Shown: positions 1 through 6,163 of the stretch, one piece after another
How positions within the stretch are numbered: position 1 is the stretch's first letter
Layout of the letters: the number at the start of each line of letters is the position of its first letter
NCBI GenBank assembly: GCA_900541495.1
Contig: UQKC01000085.1
Location: 1 to 6,849 of the forward strand
Direction: 5' to 3'
Length of the DNA stretch: 6,849 bases
From: an uncultured Ruminococcus sp.
GTDB lineage: Bacteria; Bacillota; Clostridia; Oscillospirales; Ruminococcaceae
Notes under the pieces: model-generated
The model's database searches: none
What the model was told of the DNA's origin: nothing
The model's input: the letters and a program-made list of their open reading frames with translations, nothing else
Position numbers and translations under genes: made by a program

Positions 1-21
1 ATAAATTTGTGTATTAAACGT

Positions 22-38
22 GCGGATATAGAATCCGC
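22..38 (-). terminator. small hairpin downstream of the polar amino acid operon, possible weak terminator
   Basis: GCGGAT and ATCCGC form a perfect 6-bp stem with a 5-base loop, about 90 bases past the stop codon of the receptor gene. On the minus strand the bases after it include only a short T run (ACGTTTAATA), so it is a poor classical terminator. It could instead be a processing or mRNA-end structure. No gene is seen in 1-128. Confidence 0.3.
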
Positions 39-85
39 CACTACAGAATTTAGGCATTTTGCGACCAATATGCGAAGCAAAAATA

Positions 86-127
86 ATTCCGAATTCCGCA
101 TTCCGAATTTCGGATTCCTAATTCCGA
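86..127. repeat. six tandem copies of a 7-bp unit (ATTCCGA)
   Basis: Read on the plus strand, the stretch divides into consecutive heptamers ATTCCGA, ATTCCGC, ATTCCGA, ATTTCGG, ATTCCTA and ATTCCGA, and ends one base before the receptor gene's stop codon. Three units are identical and the others differ at one or two positions. Because the unit is partly self-complementary (CCGAA/TTCGG), the RNA can form weak hairpins, and on the minus strand the array runs into ATTATTTTTG, so it might also serve as a weak terminator. The array is clearly visible; its function is not. Confidence 0.8.
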
Positions 128-128
128 A

Positions 129-1013
129 TTATTCTACAATGCCGCCTTCAACAACAAGGTTTTCCTTGTCAACTGCAGGACCGTAAACGTCTGCGAGAGT
201 TGCATCGTAGTCGTTGTGGAAGAAGTTTTCGTTTGCAAGAGATGTGATCTCGTCGTTGATATAGGTGAGAAGTGTATCGTTGCCCTTTGTAACTGCAGGT
301 GCGATAGTATCAAGGCTGCCGAGGGACTCGATGCCTACTGTGAAGCCGGGGTTCTGCATTGCCCATGCGAGGACTTCTGTGTTATCTGTGGAGAATGCGT
401 CGCCTCTGCCGTCCTGAAGTGCGGAGTAAGCTTCGTTGTATTCATCGAACTTTACGAGTTCAAGACCGTTGTACTGGTTTTCTGTGAAGAACTGCTCTGC
501 TGTTGTGCCCTTTACAACGATGAGCTTCTTGTTTTCGAGGTCTGCTTCGGAGTTGATAGGTGCGCTCTCAGGGGAAACTACGCCGAGTGCAACCTTCATA
601 TAAGGAAGTGCGAAGTCAACCTTTTCTGCTCTTTCTTCTGTAACTGTGAAGTTTGCGAGGATAATGTCTACCTTGCCTGTGATAAGGTATTCTGCTCTGT
701 TTGCAGCTTCAACGGAAACGAGTTCAAGCTCTGTTCCGAGATCCTGTGCAAGTCTTTTTGCGAAGTAAACATCGTAGCCCTGGAATTCGCCGTTGTTGTC
801 AACATAGCCGAATGGGTTCTTGTCGGAGAATACGCCGATCTTGAGTGTGCCGCTTTCCTTGATCTCGTCAACTGTGCGGTAAACCTTTGCGTTTGAGTCT
901 GTTGATGCTGCGTCTGTGTTTGTATCTGCCTTGTTGCCGCAAGCTGTAAAGGAAACTGCGATCGCTGCTGCGGATAAAGCTGCAAGAATTTTCTTAAAGC
1001 CAAACTTTTTCAT
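129..1013 (-). CDS. polar amino acid ABC transporter, substrate-binding lipoprotein (PEB1a-like, probably Asp/Glu)
   Basis: A 294-residue extracellular receptor that captures an amino acid and delivers it to the permeases encoded just upstream. Residues 1-24 are a lipoprotein signal peptide (KK start, hydrophobic core, FTAC) with Cys25 as the lipidated residue, followed by a short Asp/Thr/Asn-rich linker. From about residue 50 it is an SBP_bac_3 domain. GVFSDKNPFGYVD, VEAANR, VDIILANFTVTEERAE and LPYMKVALGV strongly resemble, from memory, the Campylobacter aspartate/glutamate receptor PEB1a. Arg128 (in TEERAE) and Asp210 (in STDN) fall where this family binds the ligand's carboxylate and amino groups. 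The ATG has GGGAG 6 bases upstream. It is the last gene of its operon, 25 bases after the ATPase gene. Family assignment is firm. The Asp/Glu substrate is inferred; glutamine or another polar amino acid is possible. Confidence 0.93.
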   Translation of the reverse strand: MKKFGFKKILAALSAAAIAVSFTACGNKADTNTDAASTDSNAKVYRTVDEIKESGTLKIGVFSDKNPFGYVDNNGEFQGYDVYFAKRLAQDLGTELELVSVEAANRAEYLITGKVDIILANFTVTEERAEKVDFALPYMKVALGVVSPESAPINSEADLENKKLIVVKGTTAEQFFTENQYNGLELVKFDEYNEAYSALQDGRGDAFSTDNTEVLAWAMQNPGFTVGIESLGSLDTIAPAVTKGNDTLLTYINDEITSLANENFFHNDYDATLADVYGPAVDKENLVVEGGIVE

Positions 1014-1038
1014 AATTATCTCCCTTTCAAATCGAACT

Positions 1039-1782
1039 TTAGTCCGAATATGTAAATGTTTTTAGGAACTGCTTTGCGCGTTCTGTTTTAGGCGCTTCAA
1101 AGAATTCATCGGGTGTTCCCTCTTCTACGATCTCGCCGCCGTCGAGGAAGATTATCCTGTCTGCGACTGCCTTTGCGAACGCCATTTCGTGGGTAACTAT
1201 CATCATCGTTGTTCCGTTCTTTGCAAGGTCGAGAACAACTTTGAGCACTTCATGCACCATTTCGGGGTCAAGAGCCGCTGTGATCTCATCGAGAAGAATG
1301 ATATCGGGGTGGATTATAAGGCTGCGGACGATAGCCGCGCGCTGTTTCTGTCCGCCCGAAAGCTCATTCGGGTAGGAATCCGCTTTTCCTGCAAGACCTA
1401 CTCTGTCGAGGAGCTTCAGGGTTTCTTCCTCGACCTCTTTTTTGTCACGCTTCTGGACTTTGAGCGGTGCGAGTGCGATATTCTGTGCGATCGTCATGTG
1501 TGGGAAAAGGTCATAGCTCTGGAAGACCATTCCGATATGCTGACGAATCTTTGTAAGGCTTTTTTTGCCGTAAAGTACAGGTTCACCGTGGAGCGTAACG
1601 CTTCCGCCCTGTATAGGTTCAAGTCCGTTAAGGCAGCGGAGCAAAGTGCTCTTTCCGCAGCCTGACGGTCCGATAAGAACGATGACCTCGCCCTTTTCGA
1701 CCGAGATCGAAAGGTTTTTGAGGATAACGTTGTCGCCGAACTGCTTGTGCAGGTTTTTTACCTCGATTATTGTTTCCGCCAT
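1039..1782 (-). CDS. polar amino acid ABC transporter, ATP-binding protein (GlnQ/PebC-like)
   Basis: The 247-residue cytoplasmic ATPase powers import through the two permeases encoded upstream. All nucleotide-binding motifs are intact: Walker A GPSGCGKST (38-46), Q-loop Gln88, signature LSGGQKQR (141-148), Walker B IILLDE (161-166), D-loop after TAALD, and switch His198. The length is normal for the GlnQ/HisP group. The LDEITAALDPEM version of Walker B/D-loop replaces the more common DEPTSALD and, from memory, resembles the ATPases that partner PEB1a-type receptors. No C-terminal regulatory domain follows, unlike MetN in the same window. The ATG has AAGGAG 8 bases upstream. That SD overlaps the stop codon of the preceding permease gene, so the two are probably translationally coupled. 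Confidence 0.95.
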   Translation of the reverse strand: MAETIIEVKNLHKQFGDNVILKNLSISVEKGEVIVLIGPSGCGKSTLLRCLNGLEPIQGGSVTLHGEPVLYGKKSLTKIRQHIGMVFQSYDLFPHMTIAQNIALAPLKVQKRDKKEVEEETLKLLDRVGLAGKADSYPNELSGGQKQRAAIVRSLIIHPDIILLDEITAALDPEMVHEVLKVVLDLAKNGTTMMIVTHEMAFAKAVADRIIFLDGGEIVEEGTPDEFFEAPKTERAKQFLKTFTYSD

Positions 1783-1794
1783 TATACAAACTCC

Positions 1795-2475
1795 TTATGC
1801 CGAAAGCTTTTTCTGCTTCTTATCGATAGCTGTCGAGAGCATCGAGAGCGGGAAGCAGACTGCAAAATACATTACGAATATCGTTCCGTAGACCCAAAGC
1901 GCAGCGTTTGGTGCTTCAAAGCGGTTCGCATCGATTATCTGCTTGCCGACCTTGAGGACTTCCGTAACGCCGATGAGCGAAACGAGCGCAGTGGTCTTTA
2001 TCATTCTTGTTGAAAGATTGATAATGTTCGGGATAAGCAGGCGTATTGCCTGCGGAAAAATAACGTAGATATAAGACTGAAACTTGGTGAGTCCGAGCGA
2101 AGTTGAGGATTCATACTGATGAACGGGGACGCTTTCAAAGCCGCCTCGGATAAGGTCGCCCATTTCAGCCGTTCCCCATATCGTGAATACGATTATCGCC
2201 GAAGTTTCGCCCGAAAGATTGATGCCGAGCGTTCGGACGATGCCGAAGAACACGATGAAAAGCCAGACGAGCTGCGGCATTATGCGGACAATTTCAAGGT
2301 AAGCTCTGCAAACCGCTCTTACAGCCTTGTTCTTTATTCTCATAGCAGCGCCGAGCAGCGAGCCGAGGATAAGCGAGAAGCCTATCGATATGAGTGCGAT
2401 GCGTATCGTCACCCAAAGTCCGCCGAGCAGTCTTAAAAAGTTGTTGCCCTCGAATACTATTTTAAGCCCCTCCAC
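1795..2475 (-). CDS. polar amino acid ABC transporter, permease (second of two)
   Basis: A 226-residue integral membrane subunit of the importer (HisM/GlnP type). Hydrophobic segments lie at about 16-45, 60-85, 90-105, 145-175 and 193-215. The cytoplasmic EAA coupling loop that docks on the ATPase is YESSTSLGLTKFQSY...FPQA (about 121-143). I chose the GTG at 2475 because a near-perfect SD, AAAGGAGG (2483-2490), sits 7 bases before it. An in-frame TTG at 2493 would place the SD inside the coding region and has no SD of its own. With this start the gene overlaps the end of the preceding permease by 14 bases, typical of coupled ABC permease pairs. It is expected to heterodimerise with that permease. 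Confidence 0.93.
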   Translation of the reverse strand: MEGLKIVFEGNNFLRLLGGLWVTIRIALISIGFSLILGSLLGAAMRIKNKAVRAVCRAYLEIVRIMPQLVWLFIVFFGIVRTLGINLSGETSAIIVFTIWGTAEMGDLIRGGFESVPVHQYESSTSLGLTKFQSYIYVIFPQAIRLLIPNIINLSTRMIKTTALVSLIGVTEVLKVGKQIIDANRFEAPNAALWVYGTIFVMYFAVCFPLSMLSTAIDKKQKKLSA

Positions 2476-3115
2476 GGCGAAGCCTCCTTTCAAGCACTGA
2501 ACACAGCAGCGATATCGGTAAAATGATGATAAGGTATGCTATGACGAGCATAAGGAGCGACTCCGTTGTGCTGGAGTACATTCCGATAAGGTCCTTTGCT
2601 ATGTACATAAGGTCGGCGAGTGCAACTGCGCTGAAAACGCTGGTTTCTTTCAGAAGAAAGATTATATTTGCACTCACGGCAGGCATTGCAGCCGCCGCTG
2701 CCCTTGGGAATACAACATAGTGCATTATCTGACCTCTTGTAAGTCCAAGGCTTTCCGCAGATTCTATCTGGGCTTTCTTGATGCTTTGGAAACCGCTTAA
2801 AAATGATTCTGACATATAGCTTCCGCCGAGAAATGTAAGTCCGATTATGCCGCAGGCTTCGGAGGAGAGAACTATCCCTGCCTTTGGAAGTCCGAAATAA
2901 AGGAAAAACAGCTGCACGATGAGCGGCGTGTTTCTCGAAAGCTCGGTGTAAATGACTGTGATAGTGCGCAGAACGGGTATCTTGTAGTACCTTGTCAGCG
3001 CGCATATCAGTCCGACGATCGTTGAAAGCACAATACCTATAGCGCCCGTTACGACCGTCAGCACCGCTGCTTTGACATAAAGCGGATAATGCTGCGAAAT
3101 AAATGTCAGATCCAT
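2462..3115 (-). CDS. polar amino acid ABC transporter, permease (first of two)
   Basis: A 217-residue membrane subunit and the first gene of the four-gene importer operon. The family hallmark RNTPLIVQLFFLYFGLP is at 61-77, and the EAA coupling loop ESAESLGLTRGQIMHY...FPRA is at about 118-139. Hydrophobic segments at about 14-40, 66-95, 143-170 and 185-207 fit the family's usual membrane topology. The ATG has GGGAGG 5 bases upstream. That SD can pair with an anti-SD-like stretch in the leader (see 3121-3168). Sequence context suggests it starts the transcription unit from the promoter at 3251-3279. The next gene begins inside its last codons. Confidence 0.94.
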   Translation of the reverse strand: MDLTFISQHYPLYVKAAVLTVVTGAIGIVLSTIVGLICALTRYYKIPVLRTITVIYTELSRNTPLIVQLFFLYFGLPKAGIVLSSEACGIIGLTFLGGSYMSESFLSGFQSIKKAQIESAESLGLTRGQIMHYVVFPRAAAAAMPAVSANIIFLLKETSVFSAVALADLMYIAKDLIGMYSSTTESLLMLVIAYLIIILPISLLCSVLERRLRRGGA

Positions 3116-3120
3116 GGTTT

Positions 3121-3168
3121 CCTCCCTTTCAAGAGAATTTTTGTTTTAAAGGTGCTGTTTAAAGGAGG
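3121..3168 (-). promoter_or_regulatory. SD-sequestering stem in the leader of the amino acid permease operon
   Basis: In the mRNA, CCUCCUUU (3168-3161) can form eight consecutive pairs (one G-U) with AAGGGAGG (3128-3121), the ribosome site of the first permease. The intervening loop is 32 bases. Pairing would hide the SD. The anti-SD arm overlaps the last two codons and stop of a 7-codon ORF (3159-3182), so a ribosome on that ORF could open the stem. The complementarity is seen in the sequence; the switch is inferred. Confidence 0.4.
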
Positions 3169-3182
3169 GCGGCAGCCGGCAT
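3159..3182 (-). CDS. possible 7-codon leader ORF (MPAAALL)
   Basis: ATG CCG GCT GCC GCC CTC CTT TAA, preceded at 5 bases by GGTGAG (3188-3193), which matches the GGTGA version of the SD. It lies in the leader between the operon promoter and the first permease. Its Leu-Leu-stop end contains the CTCCTTT that can sequester the permease SD. The three Ala and two Leu codons could be coincidental. It is too short to judge by composition, and calling it translated rests on the SD and the position. Confidence 0.3.
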   Translation of the reverse strand: MPAAALL

Positions 3183-3199
3183 TTCAGCTCACCGCACGG

Positions 3200-3214
3200 A
3201 ATCAATGATTGATT
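3200..3214. promoter_or_regulatory. inverted repeat in the leader, possible operator
   Basis: AATCAA and TTGATT flank a 3-base centre (TGA), forming a 15-bp near-palindrome about 35 bases downstream of the predicted start of transcription of the amino acid importer operon. The length and position suit a dimeric repressor site, but no regulator gene is present and no known consensus is recognised. Confidence 0.25.
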
Positions 3215-3250
3215 TTGGAAATTGCTATCTCATTAAACAACAATTCCTTA

Positions 3251-3279
3251 ATTATACAACGAAAACGCTGAAATGTCCA
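3251..3279 (-). promoter_or_regulatory. promoter of the polar amino acid importer operon
   Basis: On the minus strand, TGGACA (3279-3274, five of six matches to the -35 consensus), a 17-base spacer and a perfect TATAAT (3256-3251) predict a start of transcription near 3244. This gives a 5' leader of about 130 bases before the first permease. The -35 element and spacer lie inside the metQ terminator hairpin. Confidence 0.72.
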
Positions 3280-3290
3280 GCGTTTTCGTT
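3258..3290 (-). terminator. metQ terminator: terminator after metQ, probably bidirectional
   Basis: AACGAAAACGCTG and CAGCGTTTTCGTT form a perfect 13-bp stem around a 7-base loop, starting 18 bases after the metQ stop codon. The GC core CGCTG/CAGCG is followed by TTTTCGTT in both directions, so it can act as a U-rich-tailed terminator on either strand. It closes the metNIQ transcription unit. Its loop-proximal half also carries the -35 element and spacer of the downstream promoter. Confidence 0.82.
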
Positions 3291-3307
3291 ACTTCTTTAA
3301 AGAAATT

Positions 3308-4264
3308 TTAGAAAATTGCTACAACTGCACCGTTGTAGTTTTCAGCGATGAAGTCCTTAACTTCCTGTGTCTGGAGTGTGGAAACGAGAGCCTGGATCTT
3401 AGGAAGGTTTTCATTGCCGCTCTTTACTGCAACGATGTTTGCATAAGTCTGAGCTGCATCACCGGAAGCATCTTCGGAAGCGATAGCGTCTGCGATCTTA
3501 AGACCTGCTGCAAGAGCGTAGTTGCCGTTGATAACTGCGAGAGAACCGTCGCCTGCGTTAGCGAACTGAGCTGCAACTGTATCAGCCTGAACAGTTGTGA
3601 TGTTGAAGCCGTGATCGTCAACGATGTCGAGTGTCTTTACACCGTCAAGAGCGTTTGCACCCTCAGGGAGAGTGATAAGACCTTCCTGTGCGAGGAGGAG
3701 AAGAGCTCTTGTTTCGTTGCTGTCGTCAGCAGGGATTACAATTGTTGCACCCTCAGGGATATCAGCAACGCTTGCAATGCCGTTAGCATAAAGTCCGAAT
3801 GGTTCGTAGTGAATGGAAGCTACGGAAACGAGGTCAGTGCCGTTAGCTTCGTTGAAGCTGTTGAGGTAAGGAGTGTGCTGGTAGTAGTTAGCATCGAGCT
3901 CGCCGTCAGCAACAGCCTTGTCAGGGAGTACATAGTCATCATAAATTGTGATCTGGAGGTCATAGCCCTGCTCTGCGAGCTTATCCTTAACGAATTCGAG
4001 GATCTCGCCGTGAGGTGTGGAAGTTGCGCCAACCTTGATAACGTTGTCGCCGTCAGCAGCTGTTGTGTCAGCAGCCTCTGTTTCTGCTTCTGTTTCGGCG
4101 CTTGCGTCAGCTGCTTCTGTATCTGCTGCTGCGTTGTCAGCTGCGGAAGTGTCGGCGGAAGTATCTGCTGTTGTGTCGGCTGTGTTTGAAGAGCAGCCTG
4201 TGAGTGCGAGTGCTGCGATAGAGAATGCAGCGATGATGCTTGTTAATACAGTATTCTTTTTCAT
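3308..4264 (-). CDS. metQ: methionine ABC transporter, substrate-binding lipoprotein MetQ
   Basis: The methionine receptor of the MetNIQ system, anchored on the outer face of the membrane. Residues 1-23 are a lipoprotein signal peptide (MKKNT, hydrophobic core, LTG) with Cys24 lipidated. Residues 25-73 form a long low-complexity linker made almost only of Ala, Thr, Asp, Glu and Ser. The NlpA/MetQ domain starts at about 75 (IKVGATSTPHGEIL) and contains YDDYVLPDKAVADGELDANYYQHTPYL, a highly typical MetQ stretch. At 318 residues it is longer than the usual roughly 270, and the linker accounts for the excess. The ATG has AAGGAG 10 bases upstream. It follows metI by 175 bases, a gap that holds a small ORF, and a terminator lies just downstream. 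Identity is secure from the domain and the metN/metI context. Confidence 0.95.
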   Translation of the reverse strand: MKKNTVLTSIIAAFSIAALALTGCSSNTADTTADTSADTSAADNAAADTEAADASAETEAETEAADTTAADGDNVIKVGATSTPHGEILEFVKDKLAEQGYDLQITIYDDYVLPDKAVADGELDANYYQHTPYLNSFNEANGTDLVSVASIHYEPFGLYANGIASVADIPEGATIVIPADDSNETRALLLLAQEGLITLPEGANALDGVKTLDIVDDHGFNITTVQADTVAAQFANAGDGSLAVINGNYALAAGLKIADAIASEDASGDAAQTYANIVAVKSGNENLPKIQALVSTLQTQEVKDFIAENYNGAVVAIF

Positions 4265-4315
4265 AATAGTTTTTCTCCTTATTATACGTTTGGTTTCAGT
4301 TTTAGGTGAATAGGT

Positions 4316-4393
4316 TTAATGACAACATCGTGCATCAAACATTCGGCCGTTCCTGAAATTTTCACGCAGAAGGCGGTCAAAAAGCTTTTCCAT
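4316..4393 (-). CDS. small ORF of 25 codons ending Arg-Cys-Cys-His, between metI and metQ
   Basis: I do not recognise this protein. The ATG at 4393 has AAGGAG (4409-4404) 10 bases upstream, the same spacing as metQ. The peptide begins MEKLFDRLLRENF, a charged stretch that could form an amphipathic helix, and ends FDARCCH, with tandem TGT codons one codon before the stop. It fills most of the metI-metQ gap and ends 51 bases before metQ. No terminator hairpin follows, so classical attenuation is not apparent. It could be a leader peptide or a spacer ORF coupling metQ translation. An overlapping ATG at 4400 would give only 7 codons and lies 3 bases from the SD. Translation is inferred from the SD and the intact frame. 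Confidence 0.5.
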   Translation of the reverse strand: MEKLFDRLLRENFRNGRMFDARCCH

Positions 4394-4439
4394 TTTTCAT
4401 TTTCTCCTTAATTATTGTAAAGCCGTCCCTTATGCGGCA

Positions 4440-5117
4440 TTACTTATTAATACGTTTGTCCGTCTTGTGGGCGAGCATCATTCCAAGCTCCTGAATGAGC
4501 TGTACAATAATGATCGTCAGCACTACGCACACCCATATTATGTCATTGTTAAAGCGCTGGTAGCCGTAGTTGATAGCTATTGTACCAAGTCCGCCGCCTC
4601 CGATAGTTCCTGCCATTGCGGAATATCCGAGGATAGTTACGAGTGAGATAACCGCGCCTACGATAAGCGAAGGCTTTGATTCGGGGATAAGCACTTTCCA
4701 GATTATTTTGAAGTTGGAAGTTCCCATTGACTGAGCGGCTTCGATAACGCCCTTGTCAACTTCCTTTATCGAGCTTTCCACCATACGCGCTACATAAGGT
4801 GCAGCCGCGATGATGAGCGTTACTATCATTGCCTTGTTTCCGAGACTCGTTCCGACAACGAACTTCGCAACGGGGAGCATCGCTACCATAAGGATAACGA
4901 ATGGAATGCTTCGGAAGATGTTTACGATAAATCCGAGAACCTTGTTGAGCCACGGGATAGGCTTAATGCCGTCCGAACCCGTAACATGGAGCAGGATCCC
5001 TATCGGAAGTCCGATAATGTATGAGAAGAATGCGGAAATGAACGTTAAATAAACGGTTTCCCATATTCCTTTCTGCAAAACGCCCTTTTCAATGAGCTGT
5101 GAAAGAAGATCTGACAT
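4440..5117 (-). CDS. metI: methionine ABC transporter, permease MetI
   Basis: The membrane subunit of the methionine importer, working as a homodimer with the MetN ATPase. From the ATG at 5117 it has 225 residues. Hydrophobic segments lie at about 22-45, 60-88, 96-112, 150-170 and 193-212. The EAA coupling loop VIEAAQSMGTSNFKIIWKVL is at about 124-143, and GGGGLG (173-178), typical of MetI, follows TIL.YSAMAGTI. GGGGTGA lies 5 bases before this ATG. A GTG at 5126, three codons upstream, is the alternative and would use AAGGA. The SD lies just after the metN stop, so the two are tightly linked. Confidence 0.95.
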   Translation of the reverse strand: MSDLLSQLIEKGVLQKGIWETVYLTFISAFFSYIIGLPIGILLHVTGSDGIKPIPWLNKVLGFIVNIFRSIPFVILMVAMLPVAKFVVGTSLGNKAMIVTLIIAAAPYVARMVESSIKEVDKGVIEAAQSMGTSNFKIIWKVLIPESKPSLIVGAVISLVTILGYSAMAGTIGGGGLGTIAINYGYQRFNNDIIWVCVVLTIIIVQLIQELGMMLAHKTDKRINK

Positions 5118-5135
5118 TATTTTCACCCCTTATCC

Positions 5136-6119
5136 TTAGTTGAGCTCCGAATATTCAATGCTGTTCGCATCGAGATAAGCCTTTACGCGGTCGTAAGATT
5201 CAAACGGTATCTGAATTATGAGCTGACCGTAAGCCTTGCCGTCCATATCCTTTGTGTCGGCGTGGAGAATGTTCACCGCAGCGCCACATTCGAGGATTAT
5301 AGCCGCAAGAACAGGCCTGCCCGAGCTTTCGCCGTTGAAAACGATACGCACCTTTTTGCCCTCGGTTATCTCGGCGGCTGCCTTTATCTCGGGGAGAACG
5401 AGCTTCTTTGCGATATCCGACTGAGGATTTGCGAAGACGGTCTTAACATCGCCCATTTCTGCAACAACGCTCTTGTCGAGGACTGCAACTCGGTCACAAA
5501 TGCTGTCGATGATGCTCATTTCGTGAGTGATAACAACTATCGTGATGCCAAGCTCCTTGTTTATCTTTTTCATAAGTTCCAGAATGGAACGTGTGGTGTC
5601 GGGGTCAAGTGCGCTCGTTGCTTCATCGCAGAGCAGGTATTTCGGGTTTGCGGCAAGCGCTCTTGCAATTGCAACACGCTGTTTCTGACCGCCCGAAAGC
5701 TGTGAGGGGTAACTCTTTTCTTTTTCGGCGAGTGAAACAAGCCGGAGAAGCTCTCTTGCCCTCTTCTCGGCATCGGCTTTCTTCACGCCTGCGATCTCAA
5801 GCGGGAAACAGACATTGCGGAGAACGGTTCTCTGTTCGAGCAGGTTGAAGCCCTGAAATATCATTCCGATGTTTCGTCTTGCTTCGAGGAGCTCCTTTGT
5901 CGAAAGCTGACCGAGGTTCTTTCCGTCGATGATAACATCGCCCGTAGTCGGACGTTCGAGGAAGTTTATGCAGCGGACGAGGGTACTTTTTCCTGCGCCC
6001 GAAAGACCGATGATGCCGAATATCTCGCCGTCATTGATCGTGATGTTGACTTCCTTTATTGCGGTGACGGCTTTTTCACCCTTGCCGTAAGTCTTGGATA
6101 TATTTTTGAGTTCTATCAT
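5136..6119 (-). CDS. metN: methionine ABC transporter, ATP-binding protein MetN with C-terminal NIL domain
   Basis: ATPase of the D/L-methionine importer and first structural gene of the operon. From the ATG at 6119 it has 327 residues, close to the usual MetN length. Motifs: Walker A GLSGAGKST (38-46), Q-loop Gln89, signature QLSGGQKQR (140-148), Walker B YLLCDE (161-166), SALD D-loop (169-172), switch His199. From about 254 to the end is a NIL domain (KVRIVFNGESS..PVLAAI..., then ...YGQLIIQIP). In characterised MetN proteins this domain binds methionine and shuts transport when the cell is replete. I chose 6119 because GGGGTG lies 6 bases upstream. An in-frame TTG at 6143 would begin inside the leader terminator's U tract and has no SD. 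Synthesis is probably governed by the upstream attenuator. Confidence 0.96.
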   Translation of the reverse strand: MIELKNISKTYGKGEKAVTAIKEVNITINDGEIFGIIGLSGAGKSTLVRCINFLERPTTGDVIIDGKNLGQLSTKELLEARRNIGMIFQGFNLLEQRTVLRNVCFPLEIAGVKKADAEKRARELLRLVSLAEKEKSYPSQLSGGQKQRVAIARALAANPKYLLCDEATSALDPDTTRSILELMKKINKELGITIVVITHEMSIIDSICDRVAVLDKSVVAEMGDVKTVFANPQSDIAKKLVLPEIKAAAEITEGKKVRIVFNGESSGRPVLAAIILECGAAVNILHADTKDMDGKAYGQLIIQIPFESYDRVKAYLDANSIEYSELN

Positions 6120-6135
6120 TCGTTGCACCCCATTA

Positions 6136-6163
6136 CAAAACAAAAAGCAGGCGAACCTGCTTC
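6136..6163 (-). terminator. metN attenuator: leader (attenuator) terminator upstream of metN
   Basis: On the minus strand GAAGCAGG-TTCG-CCTGCTTT forms an 8-bp stem (outermost pair G-U) with a four-base UUCG loop, followed by TTTGTTTTG. It lies between the promoter and metN, 25 bases before the start codon. A terminator in this position can only reduce transcription of the operon it precedes, so it implies a conditional switch. Its 5' arm (6163-6156) is also complementary to the last codons of the leader peptide ORF. Confidence 0.85.

Noticed and set aside
216..896. Long plus-strand frame rich in Cys (226 codons) opposite the receptor gene
   Set aside because: Antisense shadow of a clear SBP_bac_3 gene. 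It has no SD and an implausible Cys/Val-rich composition.
2476..2493. Upstream TTG start (2493) for the second permease
   Set aside because: The strong SD AAAGGAGG would lie inside the coding sequence. GTG 2475 is correctly spaced from it.
3611..4189. Plus-strand Cys/Val/Ser-rich frame opposite metQ
   Set aside because: Antisense shadow produced by metQ's repetitive Ala/Thr/Asp/Glu codons. The other frames open across the linker have the same cause.
4265..4310. Promoter for metQ with perfect TATAAT (4281-4286) and TTCACC 18 bases upstream
   Set aside because: Transcription would start within or just after the metQ SD (4275-4280), so the mRNA would lose its ribosome site. The -35 is only four of six matches.
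4377..4400. 7-codon frame MKNGKAF starting at ATG 4400 in the metI-metQ gap
   Set aside because: Only 3 bases separate it from the SD. The ATG at 4393 is better spaced and gives a longer frame.
6120..6143. Upstream TTG start (6143) for metN, adding eight residues
   Set aside because: It lies in the terminator's U tract and lacks an SD. ATG 6119 has GGGGTG at 6 bases and matches the usual MetN N-terminus.
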